The notes under the pieces are model-generated. The model was not told where the DNA came from, made no database searches, and saw nothing but the letters and a program-made list of their open reading frames with translations. 64,000 bases of DNA, taken from the NCBI RefSeq assembly GCF_048128805.1, contig NC_136008.1, positions 18,739,572 through 18,803,571 on the forward strand, written 5' to 3'. A program made the position numbers and the translations under genes. Source of the DNA: Centroberyx gerrardi (taxonomy: Eukaryota > Chordata > Actinopteri > Beryciformes > Berycidae). The number at the start of each line of letters is the position of its first letter. The stretch's first letter is position 1. Shown here piece by piece: positions 11,801-23,700 of this stretch.

Positions 11801-13940
11801 CACAATGATAACAGTTAAAACCGCCTGTATGTACGTCATGTATGGAAAACCTTATATTGGGACCAGATGCTAGGAGCAGTACCAGTGAGTCGGCCACGTC
11901 CAGGGCCCTCTCCCTCTGCCCCAGGCCGGTGCAGCATCGGGCCATTCCCTCCAGCACGTCTCTTCTGATGGTCAGGTTGTTGTCCGGGATCCATTCCAGG
12001 CAGCTGCTGTACGCATCCAGGGCTTTCTGAACCACACACAGCATGACAAACAGGGCTGTTCTCAAACACTTTCTGCTGTTTAGCATCGAAATGCCCTGCC
12101 GGAGGAGCTCAGGCTAGCCAGATCAGTTCTATTTTATGTTATTTTAGTTTTATTCTCATGTCTGGTTTCCGTTGTATCTACTTTTGTTTCCAGGTGTATG
12201 TACTCTTATTGTGTTCATTTATCTTATTTGTCTTGGAAAGCACTTTGTAACAGTTGTTTATAAAAGTGCTATATAAATAAAGTTTATTATTATTATTGTT
12301 GTTGTTTTATGCATTATAGTGTACATTGAAAAGTGGTAGAAATGATAGTAGGGAGAGAGGATATGTGGCAGAGGTTATGAGCCGGATTCAAACCCACAAA
12401 GTGGCCCGAAGCCAGCAGGACGCCACTGAGTCGTTTCTAATTCTACAGGCTTCTGCTGCTGTTATTACTGTTAAACTACTTTAAAACAAACTACTGTAAT
12501 TTGTCTTCAGAGAGAGAGTAAAGTGTTTGTTAGGGATCCCTTGGCGGCTGTGCGCATTCAGTGCTTTCTGAAACTCACATAGGGTCGTAGGAGAAACTGT
12601 TAACATAGGCTACTATTTAATATCTCCACAATTCAGTCTATGTTGATTTCAAGCTGCCAAGAAATGCTTCTGTGGGAAACACTGCTATTAATAATGATGA
12701 TACTATAATAATGATATAGACTTGTCAAGAAATCATTACCTTCATCCTTGTCTTTTTGGATTGTGTAGTGTAGTGTGACAGAAACTGAACCACAGATATT
12801 TTGTTAATGATATGTGTTGCAGTCCTATTTGGTTGCCACCAACTGCAAACATTCAAAGGAGGAGGGGTGCATGCATATCACCATTTGCGCACGCTGATGG
12901 GAATAACTCGACATCTACCAACCTCACTGTCAACTTGTTACTTATCATTGGAAAATCACAATGATGAAACATTTGAAATCAGCCTAACATTGTTTTTTTG
13001 TTCAAATACCTGGTAGTCCCCTTGCCTCAAGGCCAAGTCACCTCTGAACTTATAGACCTTTTGCTTCTCCAAAGAATCCTCTGTATCCAGAGCTGCACTC
13101 TCACAAAACCACTGGGGAAAGAAAGAGGAGAGAAGTTGAGGACCATTTAACATCGATTCCTCTAGCGATTTGAGCTGTGGCTGCTGCATTTCAGAGTTTT
13201 GCCAGTAAACAGATGGAAACTCTTCCTGTCTCTTATTGTGTTTTATAATGCACTGCACAGTCCGTCTGTAATTAGGCCTATACTAAGCAAAGCATAACAA
13301 ACATGGCAAAGCAGCTTTGACACAGGGGTTATATAATGCGATATAATGCCAGTGATAGTAATTTGCATTTTTTACAGAAAACAGAAAGAAGCACATTTCG
13401 CATATACTTCAGAATATGTTTCAAAATATACTAAAAGGGAGAGTTTTGAGTGGCCAAAACATATATTAGATATACTTGAAGACAACAGTGGATAGTGGAC
13501 AGTGTATTTTCAGTGTTCCAAACTATATTCCAAATGAATGCAATCTGCATGTGTACAAATACATGTTGAGCCAATCTGTGTGTATATTCTGAAACATATC
13601 TCTAAACATAGTCTATTATGTGTGAAATGTATGTTTGCAGTGTGGCGAGGAAAGCACAGCCAGCAGCAGCAGCATTACTTTATGCTTTCTCCTCATAACT
13701 CTCCATGTTATTCAAGTCACACTGATTCGGTCCCAGCGTCCCCGTCGTTATCCATACCGACATGCTTCCCTGTCTGTAACCTATATATCTAATACATCCA
13801 TGGTGTATATGCTAAGCTTTATGGACACAGCTCACCTCTGGCTCACAGAACTTGGCGTTGTAGGACGACAGAGCGACAGACACTCTGTCTCTGGCCTCCG
13901 CAAACACAGAGTCGTCAAACGTGCTTCCAAATATCTCCAT
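8807..13940 (-). CDS. c8orf76: C8orf76 orthologue, TPR-like protein of unknown function
   Basis: Eight minus-strand coding exons: 13836-13940 (ATG at 13940), 13010-13111, 11883-12026, 11327-11377, 11016-11160, 9844-10003, 9135-9267 and 8807-8983 (TGA). Phases agree at every junction and the total is 338 residues, against about 380 in human. Shared motifs with human C8orf76 include the start MEIFGSTFDDSVF, FCEPE, YKFRGDLALRQGDYQ, RRDVLEGMARCCTGLGQ, LLPFNPWHW, KACMCFIRTR and LKENTLQTLTEVMSEDLIPE. The repeated helical pattern suggests a tetratricopeptide-like fold; no biochemical role is established that I know of. The exon at 9844-10003 encodes a glutamate-rich linker that diverges from human. 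Its acceptor at 10004-10005 was chosen because the nearer one at 9981-9982 would bring an immediate stop. The gene is convergent with fam83a. Confidence 0.92.
9520..9750. other. intron sequence, possible old repeat
   Basis: Sequence with a 'gacattttgtacactgagtg' segment reminiscent of dispersed fish repeats. I could not assign it to a family, and no exon is visible. Confidence 0.25.
10115..10881 (+). mobile_element. LINE (non-LTR retrotransposon) 3' portion
   Basis: Lies in the c8orf76 intron between 10004 and 11015, opposite to the gene. Plus-strand translation gives RTGNEADLQLRNKLTLTIKK (linker before the reverse transcriptase), then KALKCLDRAI, and GDPSLLNNYRPVSK with the NYRPVS motif of the reverse transcriptase, followed by SEQLKEFLCSNNIL in another frame. 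The 3' end reads 'gccaggcctctttgaaaaac' and finishes in a TAAATAAAGGGTAAATAAAT tail, typical of teleost LINEs. Several frameshifts and a large internal deletion show an old, 5'-truncated copy. Confidence 0.75.
12085..12305 (+). mobile_element. LINE (L2-like) 3' end
   Basis: In the c8orf76 intron between 12027 and 13009. It reads 'gccggaggagctcaggctag' followed by a T-rich tail with GGAAAGCACTTTGTAACAG, GTGCTATATAAATAAAG and a (TTA)n end. This is the common 3' terminus of fish L2-type LINEs. Confidence 0.6.
12345..12440 (-). mobile_element. degenerate tRNA-type SINE fragment
   Basis: On the minus strand a B-box-like GGGTTTGAATCC is followed by a G-poor body similar to the better copy at 16640-16783. 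The A box is decayed. Confidence 0.4.
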
Positions 13941-14156
13941 TAGGCGCTGGGATATGTGAATAATGCAAGTTATATGTGCGACAGTGACAGATATGCTCGC
14001 TGCAGTTTTTTTGTTTATGTTGACACCCACGTGGCTACGCAGTACTTCACTGTAATCCGCACGACGAGCACACACAATCGAGTGACTGTGGTTCCGGGCG
14101 GATTAGTTCCTATAGATACAAATCCACGCCTTGAATGAATGACCGAAACAAACACA

Positions 14157-14157
<1 letters not shown>
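13941..14157. promoter_or_regulatory. probable c8orf76 promoter/5'UTR region
   Basis: Immediately upstream of the c8orf76 start codon on the minus strand. It is comparatively rich in CG pairs for this locus and lies between the gene and a long CA repeat. No specific core element is identifiable by eye. Confidence 0.35.

Positions 14158-14230
<73 letters not shown>
14156..14230. repeat. (CA)n microsatellite
   Basis: About 75 bases of CA dinucleotides with one CATACA interruption, about 220 bases upstream of the c8orf76 start codon. Confidence 0.95.
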
Positions 14231-14231
<1 letters not shown>

Positions 14232-15121
14232 TCAGTTGCATCAAGACAGACAAAGATTTAGAATTAAGTTCAATTTTTACTCTTTAATTTACTTTTAGAC
14301 TTCAGACATGTAAGACAGAGACATCCAAATGCATGGGTTGCAAAAGATGACTTGCTTGTAGCTAACCCTAAAACCAACAGTCAAGAAAAACAAACCTGAA
14401 TTGTTTTAAGTAGTCTATGCAGTGGATTTTGGATATTTTCCAAATAACCTCATGCAAAAGAATCTACTGCACAACATTTCTTTAAGGTACATTTCTTTTC
14501 TCTTTTTTTGCCATTGTGACACATTTTGAGATTCACACTTATTAAATGGACATGTGTCACTATTAGGTGCATTTTATCCTTTTCTTAAATATTTGCATCA
14601 CTTATGCAATTCTACATTCCAAGACCCATTACCTTACATTGCATTACAGTACATTACATTACATTATGTCATTTAGCAGACGTGTTTGTCCAAAGCAACT
14701 CAACAGTAAGTCAAACTGACCATATATGACTTCATCAGCTAAGAGGAATAAGTAGCAATTGTTGAATCAGAGAGTTCAGAGAGATCCTTTGATAGAGAAT
14801 ATTCACTTCAGAGATCAATATGTCAATGCTAGATATAGGAAAATAATTGTTCAAAAAAAAATAAAAAAAAATAATGATTATGCTCAAAAGTTAACAATTT
14901 TGCAATTTTCTGCATTTGTCCTCTGGATGAGGCCTCACAATCAGGACCTGGGTTGGGTGGCGATGGTGAGCAACCCACCTTGTTCTGGAAGAATGAAACA
15001 AAACAGAAAAAAGGGAGATGATACATTTTGATATTCAAGAACATCGCTGTTTTTTACATACTTCAAAACATAGTTTGAACTTTTTTTTCATTATTTCATG
15101 AGCATTTGTGCTTTTTAATCT

Positions 15122-15607
15122 TGTCGTGGAATTTGTTCCAAAGTTGATGAGAGTGTTGAGTCTCTAAGAGATTACCACTATCACAGGTTCAAGATGTGAT
15201 GAGACAAAGTTCTTTATTTGAGAGCTCTCAGAGAAGTCGGGTTAACAAGTTACCACAGTGTGCATTGCCACCCCAGTTCTGAAGGGTGATTTCTCCTCTC
15301 TATCTTTATACTGTAGAAAAACAAAACTCTTTCCCATGGGAGTCATCGCAGCATGACAATAACCAAAGCACCTGGAACATTTCCATACATCGTTAGAGAA
15401 CAAGACACTTCTGTAAGCTTCAGCTAGTTTACTCAAATCTGTGACCTTCGGCCTCATCTGCTAGTGGTCACAGCCTGGTACACGGCTTCTCATAATTAGT
15501 TGAACACACATATAATATTCTCACACTAGAAGGATACATAGTAGTTACACACATATGATATAGGACTTCGTTACTATGAAATCTGAAATAAGTATTTTTC
15601 TCTCACA
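15122..15607 (-). mobile_element. solo LTR of a retrovirus-like element
   Basis: A 486-bp unit with TG...CA ends, flanked on both sides by the same 5-bp duplication AATCT (15117-15121 and 15608-15612). Read on the minus strand it has the order expected of an LTR: U3, a TATA box (TATAAAG near 15304-15310), then R with an AATAAA polyadenylation signal at 15213-15218, then a short U5. No internal region or second LTR is present, so it is a solo LTR left by recombination between the two ends. The matching 5-bp duplication argues for moderate age, but it cannot be dated from a single LTR. Exact family (endogenous retrovirus versus Gypsy) is not resolved. Confidence 0.72.
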
Positions 15608-16078
15608 AATCTACAGGATTATAAATGCACCTTGGATATCTCAAAAATCACAACTTTTTTGAACAAGAGGCACCTGAGCTGCCTGATGTCCCGTCATAAT
15701 CACCATGATATATTAATCATAACCAGTTTTGCTGATGAGGTAATCAATTAAGCTAATTAATGCATTAATTAGCAAATATTTCTATGTCAACATACTTGTC
15801 TTCACATTACACACGGGTGGTATTAATATGAACTCTGTATTTTAAAGCATTAAGGAATTATCCTCATTAATATGCAAATGTATGCAGGAAGGCGCTCCAA
15901 AATCGAATTCGATCATCTGTATTGGGCATATCTGTGGTGTAAGTATGAAGTTTCTGTCATGTATTGTTGTTGTGTCTACACACAGACAGACACACGGACA
16001 GGCATCACCATGGCGACCATGTGCCACTGGCGGGACAAAAAAAACACCATGCTAACCTCTGAGTTGCTCCATCGGGCC

Positions 16079-17911
16079 TCAAGTCATCATCTACAGAGGA
16101 GTAAGAGGAGAATTTGTTAGAGCACAATGGAACCACTATTAACACCCTCTCCTGATGAAAAAAAAGAAAAGAGAAAAAGAAAACATTACTTTTTTCTTTT
16201 TTTCTTTTTGTTCACAGATGAAATTAAACTTGTTGGTATCCGGCTGGCTGACCCAGCGGTGCTCTCCTCCTCTCTCCATGGCACCGCTCATGTCACACTC
16301 CTCCTCTCTGCTCCCATTCCCTGGAGCCCAGTTGTCATAACCGAAGCACTTGTTGCTGACCCAGAACCAGAAGTCCAGGGTGCAGGTGTAGCGAAGGCCC
16401 AGCCACACAAGGGCAGAATTGGCCTCCCTGGCCTCCAGCTCCGCCCACACCTGGCTGTCATCGGTGGGGATGGAGGCCAGGTCCTGGTAGTGCCTCCTGC
16501 AGTAGTCCACGGCTTTTTCCCACGTTTTGTTCTTTTTGACCAGGACCAGGGGCGAGTCTAGGTTGAAAGAAAAAAAATATAGATATATTTTCTATAGTTT
16601 AATGTGTCGGCAGGGCAGATGTTTGTTGACCCACATTGTTTTTTTGGGGGCATTTTTTGCCTTTTTATTAGTGGAAAGTGGGGAGAGAGAGGGGGTTGAC
16701 ACGCGACAAAGGTCTTGAGCCGGATTTGAGCCCAGGACGTCACATGGTATGTGCCTTAGACCACTGAGCCACCGGGACGCCTCAAAGGACAGTGTCTTTA
16801 ACCACTCTGCTACCCATTTGATGGAGAACAGTAGAGTAATTATTATATAGAGTGTTGTTCTCTTGTTCTTTGACCGGGAACAGGGGCTGATACTAGGATT
16901 TCAAGCAGGTGGAGATTTGAGCAAGATTTTAGGAGTAAAGTGGCAGAAATGCTTTACTTCCCACTTAAATTTGAAAATAATACAAATGAAAAAAAAAAAA
17001 AAAACAGCCTTTATGGTCAGATCATAACCTTTTTTGTTTTGTTGTTTCTTTTAGCAGGGGAGTTCTTAGTCTTTTCAATGACTCAACCTAAGTTAACATA
17101 TTGACTATAGAGAGAAACGTGGAGAAATGACCATTAGACAAAATGCTTTTGTCTAGGATTTAGCATCACTGAGACTTTGTTTCTGGTTGGCAATTGTCCT
17201 GAAACAGACTAGCGTCAGCCTTCAACTAAATAAGTTAAATGTGAGCTTCAGCCTTCATATATGATATACTGTATATTGTTGTTGTTTGTTGTCATACTCC
17301 TACCCCTATTGTTATAGGGAAATACTGACTGTCATCTCCCAGAAACCCAGTCTGGGTAAAATCTCAAACAGGACAGAGTGGAAATGCAGAATGCATTGCT
17401 CTGAAAAGGGACCCATGTTAAAATGCAACAAGAACTTACGGTGCTGCAACTACACATTTTCCAAATTGTTATGCATCGTTCTTAAATTCATTCGAGTACA
17501 ATTTGGTTGGACAGTTCATTTGGGAGAGCTGAAAACCAGGCAACATTAGCTGAAATACTGTTTATTGCTTGCAATATATCATTAGAATGACGTCTGTTCT
17601 GGTAAAAATACACTTTCCACATATAACTGTGGAGGAAACATTTGAGTAAGGCTTCATCACAATAGTGCACTCTGATGGCCATCAATTGATTACTGTAAAA
17701 ATATGCTGAATATGATGTACAATATTGATATTTTGCAGGTCACACTTCCTTGTACCTTTTTTTCTGCCACAGATCTCCACCTCACACAGAACAAGCTGCT
17801 TCTCTTTACGATCCCAAGGAAGATGCACGTTGACGTAGCGCCCCTTTATCGGTTTATCACACTGGAATACTTTGGCTTCTCCTGCCTTGATGGATTGAAT
17901 GGTCGCACACC

Positions 17912-17964
<53 letters not shown>

Positions 17965-20392
17965 TCGATAGATAGATAGAATTACAAAACATGGGTATAA
18001 GATCCCAAAAAAACAACTGCATGTTGAGATCTGAAAGCACTTTCTTTATATCATCAGAAACTCCTCTAATCTGGTTTACAGTTTTTACAGATTTACAGAG
18101 TTTTACAGATTAACAACTGCTTGCAACTCAGAGAGGAGTTTGGAAGTTCTAGACTCACCTTTACGTCGCACAGTAACAAGTAACCCCTAACATCGACTGG
18201 CCCTAATAATGTAGATATATACCCAAAGAGCAACGTTTAAACAAATTAGAAGGAATAGCAAAATTAACTCCTCACTGGCAAAATGAAATGAGCAAAATTC
18301 AGTTAGTTAGTTAAGTTAGTTATGATGATCTACGGAGAGAATACCAACTTGCAGACAGGACAGTAAAACAAAGACGAATTCTAACAGTATCAGTGACTTT
18401 ACTCTTGCCATCGAAATAGGGCGTCATGAAAAGACTTGGCTGGCCAAAGAAAACTAGGCTCCCACTGCTCACTTCTTGCTGTCTGATGAAACTTCAAAGG
18501 AAATCAGAGACTTGTAACCTTCCAAACATTACCAGAGAGATTCCAGTTTACCAGTTATCGGCCGAAGCAGCAAAGTTGGTATTAAATGTCACCAGAAACA
18601 TGAGAAACTAAAATGAATTATGAACAGCAAAACTCTCCCCTAACTTTTTTTTTTTTTTTTTTTTCCTGAGGCCAATCACAGACACGTTACAGAACCTGAC
18701 TTATCTCGAAACATATCGGACCTGCTGGAAGTTGACTGGTGTGAAACCGTGTCAAATAAAATGACTCAAAGTAAGGCGAAGACATTACAAGCTGTTCCCG
18801 CTGCCGTTGTTCTCCCGAGAGTTCCCAATGCGGATCTCGGCACCAATCAGCATTCTGTCATCGTTGCTTTCTCTGTTGGTGACACTGACAGAAGTGACCT
18901 CGTAGACACCCAGCAGGTCCACTCTCCACCAGGGGTTGGACTCTATATCGGTGTGGGCACAGAGGTCGTTCCTCCCATCAAAAGCTCTCGTGGAGTTGTA
19001 TTTTACACCATCTTCATCCTCATAGTCTGATGACTGAGAGGTTTCCCCTTTCAATCCCACGTTCTTCCTACCTTTATTCATACCTCCTTCAGTGTTAATT
19101 AAGTGTACAGCTCCTGTGAAAACATAATGTTACATTACATAACAATGTTACAGCATCTGAACTGAGTGTGAATTGTGAAGGGTATAAAAATAACACGAGA
19201 ATAAGGTAACAGCAAAATTACTACAATTATGTTTTGGGCTTTTTTTTCGTTTTTTTAATCAACTTTTTATTGAGAGCAAAGTAGAGGTGACAGACATATA
19301 GAAACAACATGTTTTTTGATTTTTCAAAGAACACAATAACAACTCCCATCCCATCCCACCAAATCCCTGATAGTGCATCCAAATATGAAAAAAATAAAAA
19401 AATAAAAAGTAGTTGTTGTTTTTTTGTGACGCTGTTAGTCCCCAACCTTTAATATCAAGTGGCATGTATTCACCACTGGCATATGAACCAAATTCTCTTT
19501 AGAAATAATTGTAAACAGGCAACAGTTGAAAAAGAAGAAACAGTAACAATAACAATAATAATAATAATAATAATAATATTTAGGTCAATCTGCATTAGTC
19601 CACACATTGTGTTAATATTATTTTCAGACTACTGAATAGACTATTAAAAGGGAAAGCAAAAGGTTTTAACCAAAGTGAAATATTACTTTTAAACAGTTCT
19701 AGTGTTGGAACCCTGCTGGTTTTTATCATATCTTTATATTTTAACTTTTCTCCATCATGACAGAGGTCATGGCCACAGGCCAGGTATTCAAAACGTTGGG
19801 GATAGCTGAAACTCTATAGTTCTCTGAAACTCTATAGTTTAATCAATATAATAATAATAATAACAATAATAATAATAATAGCTTTATCTATATAGCACTT
19901 TTCTAAAAACAGGTCACAAAGTGCTTTAAAGACCATCATAAGATGATACAGTGGTACCACCTTCCAATTAAACTCCACTGCAGTTAAACTCTACAGTTTA
20001 ATTACGATATAATTTAAAGTCCTCCCATCTTCATAACACCAAGTAAAGCAGAATTAATGACCAGTGTGCTGAGGACCCCGGACCACCAAGGGCCCTGAAA
20101 GACCTGGGTTCAGATACATTTGTAATAACTCACTCTGTGCTGTTGATGGCTGTGGTCCATATAGGATTTTGGAGCTAATATGACAGCCATTGAAAATTAT
20201 TCATATTTTGTGAATCTGCCCTATGATTTTGAATCTAGTTGCCATGACAGAAGCATGGCATCATTAACAGCACTCGTTCTGTACAGCCCTTACATAAAAG
20301 ATAACAGCACAGCAACGCATGTCCATAAGGAGCACAGCAGATGAACTGCGTCACTTACCTATCAGACAGAGGACAAATGGACTCCACTGCAT
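16079..20392 (-). CDS. secreted F-type lectin (fucolectin) / C-type lectin chimera
   Basis: Five coding exons: 20359-20392 (ATG at 20392), 18789-19113, 17756-17910, 16190-16557 and 16079-16090 (TGA), all in phase, 297 residues. Residues 1 to about 15 (MQWSPFVLCLIG...) form a signal peptide, so the product is probably secreted. Residues about 28-165 are an F-type lectin domain: AFDGRNDLCAHTDIESNPWW, RVDLLGVYEVTSVSVTNR, GAEIRIGNS, GRYVNVHLP, LCEVEICG. Residues about 172-290 are a C-type lectin domain: WEKAVDYCRRHY, WLGLRYTCTLDFWFWVS, NWAPGNG, FNFICE. Such lectins bind microbial or glycoprotein sugars in fish innate defence. The C-type part lacks the EPN/QPD and WND calcium motifs. The tiny last exon is inferred; without it the tail reads on 17 residues past KEKKKK to another stop. 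Confidence 0.85.
16640..16783 (-). mobile_element. tRNA-derived SINE
   Basis: On the minus strand an RNA polymerase III A box (TGGCTCAGTGG, 16761-16771) is followed at tRNA-like spacing by a B box (GGGCTCAAATCC, 16722-16733), then a SINE body ending in an A-rich stretch. It sits in the lectin-gene intron between 16558 and 17755. Confidence 0.65.
17915..17960. repeat. (GA)n microsatellite next to a splice acceptor
   Basis: About 46 bases of GA (CT on the coding strand) that form the polypyrimidine tract of the lectin exon starting at 17910. Confidence 0.95.
19240..19440. repeat. possible LINE 3' UTR fragment
   Basis: A-rich and T-rich tracts around 'aactttttattgagagcaaa' and 'aacaactcccatcccatccc' resemble the 3' end of L1/Tx1-type fish LINEs in minus orientation. 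Composition-based only. It lies in the first intron of the lectin gene. Confidence 0.3.
19840..19945 (-). mobile_element. LINE (L2-like) 3' end
   Basis: The sequence 'agctttatctatatagcact' followed by AACAGGTCACAAAGTGCTTT after an (AAT)n run is the reverse complement of the L2-type tail also seen at 12085-12305. Confidence 0.55.
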
Positions 20393-20700
20393 CTTCACTC
20401 TGGAAGACAAAACCAACATTAGCCAATCATCATTCCTTATTCGCCCAGGGAAACAATTTAAATACGAAATCAAGTTAATATTTTAGACACATAAACGCAT
20501 TAATGGAGACAGACAAGTATAGAAGTAAACTTTTAAACAGATTTGTTTAAAAGTCCTCCTACATCCAACAAAAAGACAAATGAGGCTGTTTGAGCGCTCT
20601 GTAAGACTGCGAAAGTGAAAAAGTGACAACATGTAGGCCGTAGTGACATCACTCACCTTGTCGGTCTACCTGTCTGCGCTGGGCCACTGGTCTCTGCTGT
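20393..20700 (-). promoter_or_regulatory. 5'UTR and promoter-proximal region of the lectin gene
   Basis: The coding exon starts nine bases after an acceptor (TTTTGTCTTCCAG on the minus strand, near 20402-20414). A donor GTGAG near 20652-20656 on the minus strand could end a non-coding first exon starting around 20700. No TATA box was assigned. Confidence 0.4.
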
Positions 20701-23700
20701 GATGTTCCTCACCCTCCTGCTAACTATATTTCTACCTGCCTCTCCATGCACTTACAAGCAACATCTATCATGGAAGCCTTTCAAAACCCAGGAATTATTT
20801 CAATATTCAAAGTAATACTATTTGCACAATGACAAAGCCCAGCTACAGGACCGGTGAAAGGAAGTCACAGTGAGGAGATGTATGTGGATGTTTCTCTGGA
20901 AACAACATCAGGTTCGTGTCACGACCAAAAGCCTTTTCTCATCGTCTGATCAGAGACATGCAAACCTGCAAATTTCATGGTTTGTCTTGGGCCAAGGGTC
21001 ATGAATCATTTTGAATATGCAAAACATAATGTCCGAGATCATCACCATAACAATAACAATAATGAAAATATAGCCACAATTTCCATGTCATTTTCTTAGT
21101 TTGATAGGTAAGATGAGAACCAGTCAGTCCCAGAGAAAGCAACACTATTTTCAGTCTATCCATTGCAAGAATAATCAACTGTGGCAAAGACTCAGGATTT
21201 ACTAATGCAGAGCACTTAGGTTTACCTGAATTGTTCAGTACAGTAAAAAGCTAGACTCTAGGTTTTTATAGATTTTATATTTTTATATATGCACTGATCT
21301 CTGCTCTGTCAAATGTTTTTAGTCCAGCTAGGCTCCCAGTATTGGTTTCATTTTAAGCGAAACACACAGCAGGCTACTCACAAGCGCACATCTTTTGATC
21401 AAAATTTATTGGATTTTGTCCTCAAACAAGTATAAAATATAAATCTTTTCTAAATCAAGCTAAAATCAAGCCACAGCCTCAAAAACAGTTGGGATTTAAA
21501 TTAATAACATTGCACAAATTGTCTGCCTCGGGGCTGGTAGCTAAAGCTCATGTTCGCGGGGGGCACAGAAGGAGTTTACAGCTCTGTATAGCAAGCCTGC
21601 AGAAGTGACCACACACCCCTTGTTTTATCACACAAAGCTTACGAGTCACTCTCTTGTCTTTTGACACATCTTGGATACACAGGCGGTGAGTAAAAAGATG
21701 CTTCTGGGAGATGGAAAGGTCAGTTCCACAGACACAGAATAAGCCTAATCCTAAATGTTTAGCAGAGGAGCTTCGTCAGGAACCTGGACTCAAACTTTTT
21801 GGGGCAGGAAAAAAGTCCCACCAGAACCCCCTCTAATGGCCAATTAGAGGGACTGGGTAAGACCTGTCAGTTGATGGTGGGTTCCTACATGGCAGAGATC
21901 CCAGCCTGTTTTAATAAGCCTGAATCCAAGGGACTGGGCCTGTCTGGAGGATTTCTGAGATTTCTGAGATTTCATTTAGTCTCAGAGAGGACAATATAGA
22001 CAGACACCCAGAAGAAAATCACTTGGACATCAGTTGGAGTGGTTTACGGAGAAAATTGAATTAAGGCTGAAAATCAGAAGCATCATTATTTTAAGATATC
22101 CCAGTAAATATTTGTTGTAGTTTTGAAATGACAGAGTGTTGGCCTTCTCCACTTTATCCTGTTTTTATATTAAAGGTTGCACGTCTTATTTAGGGTAGCA
22201 AGTGGAGTTAGATCATGGGCTTCTTTCCACAGTATCTGTGTCCAGGGAACCAACTGCAACTGTTGACACTTGTTATTACATACAGCAGGTGACTGAGAGA
22301 CCACTATTATCATTCAATAAAACAGGTGTGGTAATATGAGCTGTGTTGAAGCAGAAAAACAAGAGAAAACCATTTGTGGTTAATGTTTGTAAAGTCTGTA
22401 CAAAAAAACAAAAACAAAAAAAAAAACCTCTTCTACAATGGCCGGTCACCAAAGCACGCTCAGAACAAGCAATGACTTGGAGTAAAAATTTTCAATGGGT
22501 AAGGATTAGATTAGAAAATCCCATTGTCAATGAGTGATGGAAAGTGGGAAAACTCCACTGTAAAAAAGAATGGAAAATTCCATTAAAATATTATTACAAT
22601 TCTGACAAGGCCTAATTTTTGCCAAAGAAACCGGCTGCTAAATAGTGAAACCGTTTGAATCTCTGACTGCTGTCAGCAACATTCAACCAACTATCTGTCT
22701 AGATACAGAAAACAAGTGAGGACTATAGAGAAATAGCAGAAGTATAGCAAAGGATACAGATATGATGCATAATAGGACAGCAGGTAACTACTCAGATCAC
22801 AATGTTAGCTCTTAGCTCTACTGCACAAGGTTAACTGGGATACATGATGAGTGTCGGATATAAAATCAGAACTCATGGAGCAGACATGGCACCTCAGCAG
22901 ACCTAGGGAAAATACATTTGAATATGGGGTAAAGCTTTAGATTATAGCTCCCTTTTCTCGGATATTACAATGTAATTAGACAGTTACGTAATCTAACAAA
23001 ACAGGACCAAGCTGGTTCTGTTACTACCAACAGGCCTGTCCTCCACCTGCCTTGACTGAATATTATTTTCTTACAGTTTGAGACAAATAAACCATGACTA
23101 AAAGTCAGAACATCAGAGCCTAGTCTCCTCGTCTTTGCTGTGCTTGTGGTTTCTGGATAATAACTCAGAATTTACCATAGATTTGGGATTTTGCAGACTT
23201 GCACCATAATGACGAAAAAAACGGAATTTAAAGAGCTGCTGAATATGGTTTTAAATACTACTACAGGTGCATTTAATGTATCTTAGCAGACACTTTATGG
23301 AGCCTCAAAAGTGTTTTTTTGAGGCTGAGTGTTTTTTTCCCCCAAAATACCAAAATATACATTTTATATCCGCTATTTTTCCCAGGTCTGCACTTCAGAG
23401 TGACTTGAGCCGGTACTCCACAGACAGCCGTCGGTTAGCCACACTTTCCAGTTCTTTCAAGTCATTGCATGTCTTTCTATTGAGTTCTGATTCTATGTTA
23501 TTTGCACAGAGTGCAACCAAAGTACCAAAAAGCCACGTGGGCAACACTGACTGAGCTCTAAAACTGAATCTATTTCAAAAACACTATTCTATTGTACATA
23601 TTGTATGAGTCTGTATTGTTAACAAGCAATCCATTGATGTCTGGACAGAGTTGTAATGACATGATTTTCATAAATAGAAACATATAAAACCATTTAAAAC

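Noticed and set aside
14870-15045. Possible extension of the solo LTR to the left into internal element sequence
   Set aside because: The 5-bp duplication closes the unit at 15117-15121, and nothing outside it resembles an internal region.
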